Below are positions 1 to 5,473 of a stretch of DNA of 6,189 nt, one piece after another. How positions within the stretch are numbered: position 1 is the stretch's first letter; each line of letters opens with the position of its first letter. A program made the translations under genes and the position numbers. Source of the stretch: Prevotella sp. (lineage in GTDB: Bacteria > Bacteroidota > Bacteroidia > Bacteroidales > Bacteroidaceae); NCBI GenBank assembly GCA_017424205.1, contig JAFPAS010000215.1, forward strand, positions 1 to 6,189, read 5' to 3'. The notes below the pieces were generated by a model that saw nothing but the letters and a program-made list of their open reading frames with translations, was not told the origin of the DNA and made no database searches.

Positions 1-70
1 AGTCATGATGCCTGCTGCTGTTTACGAGAGCGAAACTCATCTTATTAGTCAGACACCTTGACATGACACA

Positions 71-100
71 GAAAAAGGTAAGCATTTTCGTAGCTTACCT
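71..100 (-). terminator. Intrinsic terminator of the DUF4199-GT2-DUF6048 gene group
   Basis: Read on the minus strand, an 8-bp perfect stem (AGGTAAGC at 93-100 pairing with GCTTACCT at 76-83) closes a 9-base loop and is followed at once by a run of five T (complement of 72-76). It starts 8 bases past the TAA stop of the DUF6048-like gene. The plus side lacks a T run after the stem, so it should work in one direction only. Confidence 0.85.
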
Positions 101-108
101 CAGGACAC

Positions 109-795
109 TTATATATGTATTCCTATTGTATATAAAGCCATGAATTGCGAGCCATTATCTGCTTTTCCGTAACCGGGAGCATACAAAGGCTTATTCTGAC
201 ATTCAGAAACAGACATACGCTTTCTATATCTGAAAGACCATCCCATATGAAGAGGTCCCCATACCTTCGCATCAACGCCGAAGACCAGCTCAATCCAATG
301 AAGGCTGCATTTCTCGCTCATTGTCTCCGGCACAACGTCCTCTGCCACATCAAGCGGAGTGGTATCAAAGTCGAATGATGTCAAGCCGTATCTCATGCCT
401 ACCAGAAGCAGATAGTCATCATGCTTATTCCTAAGAATATTCATGTCGCAGCCGACGCGCACGAATGGCGCCTTTGCAGCATAGCTCACTTTCTCGTCAT
501 CATATTCTTTTTGAGCCTTGCCATATCCCAGTTCTACAGCAGGGAAGTATTTGCCCTTAATATTTGCCTGCAATGACGCCTGGAAGTCGCCGCTATCTGA
601 AGCCTTGTACATAATTGGACCTACCAGGTCAACACCGAGCGTCATTCCCTCAAAGAGAGACGATTTCGTCTTCTGCTGAAATGCCTCAGCCTTTTGCCCT
701 TGCGCATAACCCTTTGTCGCAGCAAGCAGGAAGCATGATAATATGATAAATAAAATTCTCACGTAGCTACACAGTTTTTTCGATTTGATAATCAT
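109..795 (-). CDS. Secreted DUF6048-like protein, probably outer-membrane beta-barrel
   Basis: The 228-residue protein begins with a signal peptide: basic n-region (KSKK), hydrophobic stretch about residues 12-27, and a likely signal peptidase I cut after G-Y-A at residue 31. The mature part alternates short beta-like strands with glycines (GVDLVGP, PFVRVGCDMNIL, LLLVGMRYGL, WIELVFGVDAKVWG, MGWSFRYR, YAPGYGK) and ends in FMALYTIGIHI, an aromatic, alternating C-terminus as in outer-membrane barrels. The pattern and length match my memory of the Bacteroidetes family DUF6048, whose function is unknown. No Cys follows the signal as a lipobox would need. The ATG start overlaps the upstream glycosyltransferase gene by 29 bases; an AGGA lies just before it. 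A GTG at 760-762 (residue 12), 4 bases past that gene's stop, is an alternative start and would still leave a good signal peptide. Last gene before a terminator. Confidence 0.8.
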   Translation of the reverse strand: MIIKSKKLCSYVRILFIILSCFLLAATKGYAQGQKAEAFQQKTKSSLFEGMTLGVDLVGPIMYKASDSGDFQASLQANIKGKYFPAVELGYGKAQKEYDDEKVSYAAKAPFVRVGCDMNILRNKHDDYLLLVGMRYGLTSFDFDTTPLDVAEDVVPETMSEKCSLHWIELVFGVDAKVWGPLHMGWSFRYRKRMSVSECQNKPLYAPGYGKADNGSQFMALYTIGIHI

Positions 796-1726
796 TTCTA
801 TCCTGCGATGTTCTTGATATCAAGTCACCAAGGAATCCTGCAATGAACAATTGCGAACCAAGAATCATCATCGTAAGCGAGATATAGAAATATGGCGAAT
901 CTGTGATAAGCCTCTGCTGTATGCCCTGTGAGAGCGCCCAAAGCTTATCTATGCCAATAGCCACAACAGCCACAAAGCCGATAAAGAACATCAATGTGCC
1001 CAGGAATCCGAAGACATGCATTGGTTTTCTGCCAAACGCCGACAGGAACCATAGCGTCATCAGGTCAAGATAGCCGTTAAAGAAGCGGTTCCATCCCATG
1101 AATTTTGATTTGCCGTACTTTCGCGCCTGATGTCTCACACGCTTTTCGCCAATCTTGTCAAATCCTGCATTCTTTGCCAGATAAGGCATATAACGATGCA
1201 TCTCGCCATACACCTCAATATTTTTCACTACGTCCTTGCGATAAGCCTTCAAGCCGCAGTTGAAATCGTGCAGATTCTTTATTCCTGACACCTTACGCGC
1301 TGTAGCATTGAACAGTTTTGTCGGAATAGTTTTCGAGAGCGGGTCGCCCTGACTTCTATTTAATTTATATCCGCTGACAAGGTCATATCCTTCTTCGACA
1401 ATCATCTTATAAAGCTCAGGTATCTCGTCAGGCGAATCCTGCAAGTCGGCATCCATAGTTATGACAACATCGCCTTCTGCCTCCTTAAATCCGCAATGCA
1501 GCGCAGGCGACTTGCCGTAGTTTCTTCTGAATTTAATGCCTTTTACTGTCTTATGCTCTGACGCAAGCTTTTCTATGACATTCCACGAGTTGTCGGTCGA
1601 GCCGTCATTGACAAATATCACCTCGTAGGTATATGCATGCGAAGTGCACACACGGTCAATCCACTGAAACAATTCAGGCAGCGACTCTGCCTCATTAAAC
1701 AAAGGGACAACAACAGATATATTCAT
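767..1726 (-). CDS. Family 2 glycosyltransferase, DPM1/GtrB-type, membrane-anchored
   Basis: A 319-residue GT-A fold glycosyltransferase that probably moves a sugar from a nucleotide sugar to polyprenyl phosphate at the inner face of the cytoplasmic membrane. Visible motifs are VVVPLFNEAESL at residues 5-16, VNDGSTD at 39-45 (nucleotide binding), the metal-binding DADLQD at 92-97, FNCGLKAYR at 155-163, and the acceptor-side HQARKYGKSK at 199-208 that is typical of dolichol-phosphate mannosyltransferase-like enzymes. Two transmembrane helices follow (about 234-258 and 278-302), as in GtrB, ArnC and related enzymes; length is normal for that group. The sugar cannot be told from sequence. The start is the ATG directly before the first beta-strand. 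It lies 63 bases after DUF4199 and its 3' end overlaps the DUF6048-like gene. The stop is TAG. It looks complete and intact. Confidence 0.93.
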   Translation of the reverse strand: MNISVVVPLFNEAESLPELFQWIDRVCTSHAYTYEVIFVNDGSTDNSWNVIEKLASEHKTVKGIKFRRNYGKSPALHCGFKEAEGDVVITMDADLQDSPDEIPELYKMIVEEGYDLVSGYKLNRSQGDPLSKTIPTKLFNATARKVSGIKNLHDFNCGLKAYRKDVVKNIEVYGEMHRYMPYLAKNAGFDKIGEKRVRHQARKYGKSKFMGWNRFFNGYLDLMTLWFLSAFGRKPMHVFGFLGTLMFFIGFVAVVAIGIDKLWALSQGIQQRLITDSPYFYISLTMMILGSQLFIAGFLGDLISRTSQDRNDYQIEKTV

Positions 1727-1789
1727 ATCAAATTAAATATTATATTGCTGGGTTCAATAAAGTTATTTGAGAATTCTTGTTACGACCTG

Positions 1790-2338
1790 TTATCTGCCGT
1801 ACGCTATACGATTCGTACGCTTACATATCAATGCGACAAGGAAACTTATCACAAGCGATGCAAACATATTAAACCACATGAACGAAAATACCAGATCTAT
1901 AGGTCGTGATGCACTGATGGCATTCATTTGCTCTATAAGTTCAGCCTTAGGTATAGCATATGCTTCAAACACTGGCTGCATCTCAGGAGAATTGATACGC
2001 TCAAGCATAACCGTAACGATACGCCCGCTGTCTAAAAATGCGAAGTATACCCATTGAGCAATAGCCAAGATTAAAGTAGCATAGAACAATATAAATGCTG
2101 CATAGGCGAAACCGCGCCGCAGACTTATTACCCCCTTCAGAATCCTGTCACGATAATAGCTGACCATATATACTGCAATAAAAGGTATGGCAATTATCGA
2201 GAGGTCAAAAGCAAACGACAAGGCAGGCTCATAAAGCACACCCACAAAGCATGCAAAACTCAGAATCCACCACAGGCCCATGATACCGCCGAAATTGCGG
2301 GCATAGGCTTTCAACTGTAAAAACTCTTCTTGCTGCAT
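1790..2338 (-). CDS. DUF4199-family four-helix membrane protein
   Basis: The 182-residue protein has four predicted transmembrane helices at about residues 15-36, 40-61, 76-101 and 146-172. A soluble segment of about 45 residues between helices 3 and 4 contains ERINSPEM and AELIEQM, so it is probably helical. This layout, the short polar N-terminus (MQQEEFLQLKAYARNFG) and the length fit DUF4199, a Bacteroidetes-restricted family of unknown function often found beside a family 2 glycosyltransferase (from memory, not searched). A role with the glycosyltransferase in envelope glycolipid assembly is only guilt by association. No Shine-Dalgarno is seen; the sequence before the ATG is A/T-rich. The start is only 26 bases past the tRNA-Thr terminator, and no clear TAnnTTTG element lies between, so its own promoter is not evident. 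Confidence 0.85.
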   Translation of the reverse strand: MQQEEFLQLKAYARNFGGIMGLWWILSFACFVGVLYEPALSFAFDLSIIAIPFIAVYMVSYYRDRILKGVISLRRGFAYAAFILFYATLILAIAQWVYFAFLDSGRIVTVMLERINSPEMQPVFEAYAIPKAELIEQMNAISASRPIDLVFSFMWFNMFASLVISFLVALICKRTNRIAYGR

Positions 2339-2364
2339 ATTTCTTTACATTATATTTTTCACAT

Positions 2365-2407
2365 AAAAACAACAAAAGGAATCACCTCTTACCGAGATGA
2401 TTCCTTT
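2365..2407 (-). terminator. Intrinsic terminator after tRNA-Thr
   Basis: On the minus strand a 10-bp perfect stem (AAAGGAATCA at 2398-2407 with TGATTCCTTT at 2375-2384) surrounds a 13-base loop that may pair further (TCT with AGA). It is followed by a T-rich tail, TTTTGTTGTTTTT, broken by two G. It lies 10 bases beyond the tRNA and closes the ffs-tRNA unit. The broken T tract may let some transcription continue into DUF4199. Confidence 0.85.
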
Positions 2408-2417
2408 CAGAAGGTTG

Positions 2418-2491
2418 AGCCTCTTGTCGGATTCGAACCAACGACCCCGAGATTACAAATCACGTGCTCTGGCCAACTGAGCTAAAGAGGC
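2418..2491 (-). tRNA. tRNA-Thr, anticodon UGU (TGT)
   Basis: The 74-base cloverleaf folds cleanly. The 7-bp acceptor stem is perfect (GCCTCTT with AAGAGGC), U8 and A9 are present, the D stem is GCTC/GAGC, and the T arm is GTTGG-TTCGAAT-CCGAC with one G-U pair. The anticodon loop TTTGTAA places TGT at 2455-2457, reading ACA (Thr). The discriminator base is T and no CCA is encoded (TCAA follows), so CCA must be added after transcription. The anticodon stem CGTGA/TCTCG has a U-U mismatch in the middle. It sits 5 bases after the SRP RNA helix and is probably processed from the same transcript. Confidence 0.97.
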
Positions 2492-2496
2492 AGGGA

Positions 2497-2593
2497 GGGC
2501 GAACTACTTACATCGCACCGCTACGACCAAGTACCCTTGCTACATTCCTGTCCTGGGGGGATTCCGAGGGAGCTGGTCGTATAAGGCTCGCCC
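2497..2593 (-). ncRNA. ffs: Signal recognition particle RNA, bacterial small (4.5S) type
   Basis: SRP RNA binds the Ffh protein and targets nascent membrane proteins to the membrane. The diagnostic apical motif is present on the minus strand: CAGG-ACA-GGAA-TGT-AGCA (about 2537-2555), a GGAA tetraloop on a 3-bp stem with the CAGG/AGCA symmetric internal loop, the same layout as E. coli CAGG-UCC-GGAA-GGA-AGCA. The rod below it is supported by an 8-bp perfect helix TACGACCA (2574-2581) with TGGTCGTA (2522-2529), by CTTA/TAAG, and by a terminal helix GGGCGA (2588-2593) with TCGCCC (2497-2502). The 97-base span fits the small bacterial class of about 100 bases. The exact ends are set by the terminal helix and could differ by several bases. 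No reading frame is needed to explain this stretch. Confidence 0.92.
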
Positions 2594-2667
2594 ATATCGC
2601 ATGTCTACATAACCTTTCAGGCATGCTTACACGCTTTATGTTTAAGCGCCTTATCTTAAAAGCGATG

Positions 2668-2699
2668 CAAAATTACACATTTTTCCTTAATAAAAGAAA
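2668..2699 (-). promoter_or_regulatory. Bacteroidetes-type promoter for ffs-tRNA-Thr
   Basis: TAATTTTG (2668-2675 on the minus strand) matches the -7 consensus TAnnTTTG exactly. About 20 bases upstream is TTTC (2696-2699), a partial match to the -33 TTTG box at normal spacing. Transcription would start near 2661, leaving about 65 bases of leader before the SRP RNA core that would have to be removed by processing. Confidence 0.65.
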
Positions 2700-2889
2700 C
2701 ATTCACCATATAGATTAACATTTTTTTTCTATTATTGTGGCATTATAGGCTCTTTTCTACTTAAACGTCTATTGATATACATTATTATACAGATATGCAA
2801 GAATTAATATTGACCGACACATAATGCCAGACGACATATTACACAAACACAAATAGCTATAACCGCAAATTAACAAAAATTACCACTCT

Positions 2890-2924
2890 TTTAGTATGCA
2901 TCTTAAATATATTTATTACCTTTG
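2890..2924 (+). promoter_or_regulatory. Promoter of rho
   Basis: TACCTTTG at 2917-2924 is an exact match to the Bacteroidetes -7 element TAnnTTTG. A TTTAG at 2890-2894 sits about 22 bases upstream as a partial -33 box. The predicted start near 2930 gives a 5' leader of about 230 bases. Confidence 0.75.
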
Positions 2925-2940
2925 CACCGAATTTAGTAAC

Positions 2941-2968
2941 AAAGGAGACAATTGCACACGTCTCTTTT
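2941..2968 (+). promoter_or_regulatory. Stem-loop at the start of the rho leader
   Basis: AAAGGAGAC (2941-2949) pairs with GTCTCTTTT (2960-2968) in a 9-bp stem with one G-U pair around a 10-base loop. It lies about 10 bases after the predicted transcription start. The T run is part of the stem, so it is not a standard terminator. A stabilising or regulatory 5' hairpin is possible. Confidence 0.5.
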
Positions 2969-3060
2969 CTTGTAAAAAATCCCACAACATTCTATATTTC
3001 ATTACAGCAAGTTGACAATGTTAACAGGTTGTAAGATTGCACTAAACAGAAATGCGGTTA

Positions 3061-3092
3061 TTTCCTCATTACTCTGTTTTACTACTCCCCCT
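3061..3092 (+). promoter_or_regulatory. C-rich, G-poor rut-like tract in the rho leader
   Basis: These 32 bases contain 12 C and only 1 G, with many YC dinucleotides (TCC, CTC, CTCCCCC), in an A/T-rich leader. Rho loads on unstructured C-rich, G-poor RNA, and in E. coli rho controls itself by termination in its own leader. The same scheme is inferred here, not shown. Confidence 0.4.
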
Positions 3093-3159
3093 AAAAAAAT
3101 CAGTGATAATATTTAATGCTCTGAATGTTGTGTAAGTTGTATCTATACATATATTACAC

Positions 3160-5157
3160 ATGTACACCAAAGAAGAACTCCATCAAAAGCAAATTGCCGA
3201 ACTGGTAGAGATTGCCCGTTCGCTAAACATAATGCCTGAATCAATCGAATCTGAAGAAGAGGCGATTGAGAAAATCATTGCTGCGCAAGATGCAGCTACA
3301 GCTGAGCCTGTAAAGCGCACAAGAAAGAGAGTGCTGAAAAAGGATACCACTGATCACGTATACAGCGTAAACGGAACAGACGGCGAAAATCTCGACACAA
3401 AACAAGCTAAACGCAAGGCGAAAGCTGCTGCAAGCATTTTCGTCACAGACATAGAGAGTGAGAAAAAGCCGAAACGCAGAACGAAGAAGGCTGCTGCAGA
3501 AGAGGAAAGCATAGCAAATGACAACGCACAGCCTACTCCCGACACAGCAATTACAGAACCTGCATCTGACCCTGACACATCTGCACTGCAAACTGCAGAA
3601 ATGCCAATGACTGAACAGCCAGCTATTCTTGAGCATAACAATGCTGACGCAACAGCAAATGCGCAGCAAGACATGCCTGTTCACACTGACGAAACGACAG
3701 CAACAGATGTGCCTGAAGCAACATTTGAAGAGTCGGCAGAGGAGGATAACACCGAATCGAAAAACCTCATCGCTCAGCTGCAAGCAAAAATGAATTCGCA
3801 AAACGAAAGTGCTATTATCGAGCATCAGAGCAATCCTGACAGCGATGTGGAAAATTCAAGATACTGGGCAGGCGACCCTGGAGACGGAACAGACTTCATC
3901 ATCATTGAAGACCTGCCGATTGAAGATACCGGCGCAACTGTTTCGTTCGATATATTTGATAATCCTACTACTGCTCAGGTAGAGAAAAACGAAACAACAT
4001 ACAAGGAAAGCCCTGACACACCAAAATATGATTTCGGAAACATCATCAAGACCATAGGACTCCTTGAGGTTATGCCAGAAAACTACGGATTCCTGCGCTC
4101 AAGCGACTATAACTATCTGTCGTCGCCCGATGATGTGTTTATACCGATGAACACCATACGACGTCTCGGACTTAAAACTGGCGACATAATCGAATGCACA
4201 GTATGCCCGCCTAACTCTGGAGACAAATATTTCACAGCACAGGATATTCTGCGCATAAACGGACGTGACCCTCAGGAAGTCAGAGACCGCATTCCGTTCG
4301 AACATCTCACACCGCTATTCCCGAAGGACAAGTTCAATCTCTGTGGCAATGCTGCCACAACAAACCTCTCTACTCGCATCGTCGACCTCTTCTCTCCTAT
4401 CGGCAAGGGACAGCGTGCACTTATTGTCGCACAGCCAAAGACCGGTAAGACAATGCTCATGAAGGACATAGCTAATGCTATCGCAGCTTCTCATCCCGAA
4501 GCATATCTCATGATGCTTCTCATCGACGAACGTCCGGAAGAGGTGACCGATATGGCACGTACAGTAAATGCTGAGGTTATAGCTTCTACTTTTGACGAAC
4601 CTGCTGAACGCCACGTAAAAATAGCAGGATTGGTGCTCGAAAAGGCTAAACGTATGGTAGAATGCGGACACGACGTGGTGATATTCCTCGACTCTATTAC
4701 ACGTCTTGCCAGAGCCTATAATACCGTTGCTCCAGCCAGCGGCAAGGTATTGACGGGTGGTGTCGACGCCAATGCACTGCAGAAGCCTAAGCGTTTCTTC
4801 GGAGCAGCACGTAACATCGAAGACGGTGGCTCACTGACTATCATCTCTACAGCACTCATCGATACGGGTTCGAAGATGGACGAGGTTATTTTCGAGGAGT
4901 TCAAGGGTACAGGCAATATGGAACTGCAACTTGACCGCACTATTGCCAATAAGAGAATCTTCCCTGCCATCAACCTGGTTGCTTCAAGCACTCGCCGTGA
5001 CGACCTCCTTATTGACGACAGAGAGAAGCTCGAGAAGATGTGGACACTGCGAAAGTATATTGCAGATCTCAATCCTGTTGAAGCCATCAACGAGCTTAAG
5101 CGAATCATGGAGAATACTTCTAACAACGAAGAGTTTTTCAAGACGATTAAATCATAA
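3160..5157 (+). CDS. rho: Transcription termination factor Rho with large disordered insertion
   Basis: Rho is a hexameric RNA-dependent ATPase that releases RNA polymerase at C-rich sites. The 665 residues (E. coli Rho has 419) divide into a helical N-terminal domain (about 1-45), a low-complexity insertion (about 50-285), an OB-fold RNA-binding domain (about 290-370; YGFLRSSDYNYL at 309-320, GFLRS matching the family RNP1) and the RecA-like motor (about 380-665). In the motor I see Walker A AQPKTGKT at 424-431 (K430), the catalytic glutamate in LIDERPEE (E457, matching E. coli E211), Walker B VVIFLDS with D511, the Q-loop region TGGVDANAL at 532-540, the R-loop in FKGTGNMEL and the arginine finger at R612. 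All key residues are present, so the enzyme should be active and is likely bicyclomycin-sensitive. The insertion is split by charge: 51-110 has 19 basic against 8 acidic residues, 111-290 has 41 acidic against 6 basic. Single gene with its own promoter and terminator. Confidence 0.98.
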   Translation: MYTKEELHQKQIAELVEIARSLNIMPESIESEEEAIEKIIAAQDAATAEPVKRTRKRVLKKDTTDHVYSVNGTDGENLDTKQAKRKAKAAASIFVTDIESEKKPKRRTKKAAAEEESIANDNAQPTPDTAITEPASDPDTSALQTAEMPMTEQPAILEHNNADATANAQQDMPVHTDETTATDVPEATFEESAEEDNTESKNLIAQLQAKMNSQNESAIIEHQSNPDSDVENSRYWAGDPGDGTDFIIIEDLPIEDTGATVSFDIFDNPTTAQVEKNETTYKESPDTPKYDFGNIIKTIGLLEVMPENYGFLRSSDYNYLSSPDDVFIPMNTIRRLGLKTGDIIECTVCPPNSGDKYFTAQDILRINGRDPQEVRDRIPFEHLTPLFPKDKFNLCGNAATTNLSTRIVDLFSPIGKGQRALIVAQPKTGKTMLMKDIANAIAASHPEAYLMMLLIDERPEEVTDMARTVNAEVIASTFDEPAERHVKIAGLVLEKAKRMVECGHDVVIFLDSITRLARAYNTVAPASGKVLTGGVDANALQKPKRFFGAARNIEDGGSLTIISTALIDTGSKMDEVIFEEFKGTGNMELQLDRTIANKRIFPAINLVASSTRRDDLLIDDREKLEKMWTLRKYIADLNPVEAINELKRIMENTSNNEEFFKTIKS

Positions 5158-5192
5158 GATTCAAAACGACAAACATATCATCCCCCTTAATG

Positions 5193-5238
5193 ACAGAGGA
5201 CAGAGCCTACGGAACAAGCTGCTGTTCTCTGTTTTTTT
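5193..5238 (+). terminator. Intrinsic terminator of rho
   Basis: An 11-bp stem (ACAGAGGACAG at 5193-5203 with CTGTTCTCTGT at 5222-5232, one G-U pair) closes an 18-base loop and runs into seven T (5232-5238). It begins 35 bases after the rho stop. The minus side lacks a T run, so it will not stop antisense transcription. Confidence 0.93.
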
Positions 5239-5273
5239 ATGTCCATTGGGGTAACAGTCAAGCTCAGAAGTCA

Positions 5274-5341
5274 CGCAGGGTCATAAATATCGCAGGGTCA
5301 TAAATATCGCAGGGTTCGAAGTCACGCAGGGTCATAAGTCT
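5274..5341. repeat. 17-bp tandem repeat, four units
   Basis: Four head-to-tail units begin CGCAGGGT at 5274, 5291, 5308 and 5325. The first two are identical (CGCAGGGTCATAAATAT). The third ends TCGAAGTCA and the fourth CATAAGTCT. The ten bases before the first unit (TCAGAAGTCA) look like the end of the third, suggesting an older partial copy. 17 is not a multiple of three, so it is not coding. Confidence 0.9.
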
Positions 5342-5442
5342 CCATTTCAAAAGTCCCCATGCTAAAGTACAGAAAGTAAAAGCCAGATATGCTGCTTTTC
5401 TGCGGTGAAGACAAAAGACAACTGAGATTGCCAAAATATTAA

Positions 5443-5466
5443 CTGTAACACTGTAACGCTGTAACG
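5443..5466. repeat. 8-bp tandem repeat, three units
   Basis: CTGTAACA, CTGTAACG and CTGTAACG follow one another without spacing, directly before the larger G-rich array. A microsatellite-like run of unknown role. Confidence 0.8.
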
Positions 5467-5473
5467 GTGAGAG

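Larger units (their letters stand above)
2594..3159. other. Divergent intergenic region between ffs and rho
   Basis: This 566-base A/T-rich region has no convincing protein gene. From left to right it holds the ffs leader and promoter (to 2699), about 190 bases in which I see nothing definite apart from a T8 run near 2722-2729, the rho promoter (2890-2924), and a rho leader of about 230 bases with a hairpin (2941-2968), an imperfect 15-base palindrome GTTGACA-A-TGTTAAC (3011-3025) and a C-rich tract (3061-3092). The sequence just before the rho ATG (ATATATTACAC) has no Shine-Dalgarno, as is usual in Bacteroidetes. Confidence 0.7.

Noticed and set aside
1..61. Open plus-strand frame ending in TGA at 59-61 (ends THLISQTP), and a minus-strand ATG at 38-40 open to the window edge
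   Set aside because: Fewer than 20 codons are visible in either direction and neither is recognisable. A convergent gene tail or a new gene start are both possible, but the window cuts off the evidence.
145..378. 77-codon plus-strand frame
   Set aside because: Antisense to the well-supported DUF6048-like gene, with no recognisable motif.
2464..2718. 84-codon plus-strand frame over tRNA-Thr and ffs
   Set aside because: It lies across two structured RNAs on the opposite strand and has no protein-like features. The RNA folds explain the sequence better.
3241..3825. 194-codon open frame antisense to the Rho insertion
   Set aside because: It is very rich in Cys, Phe and Arg, has no promoter or conserved motif, and mirrors the biased codon use of the low-complexity Rho segment. 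A shadow frame.
4716..5141. 141-codon open frame antisense to the Rho motor domain
   Set aside because: The sense strand is a highly conserved ATPase; the antisense product is Ser/Leu/Arg-rich and matches no family I know.
5193..5238. Bidirectional terminator after rho
   Set aside because: On the minus strand the stem is followed by CATTAAGGGGG, without a T run, so it supports only plus-strand termination.
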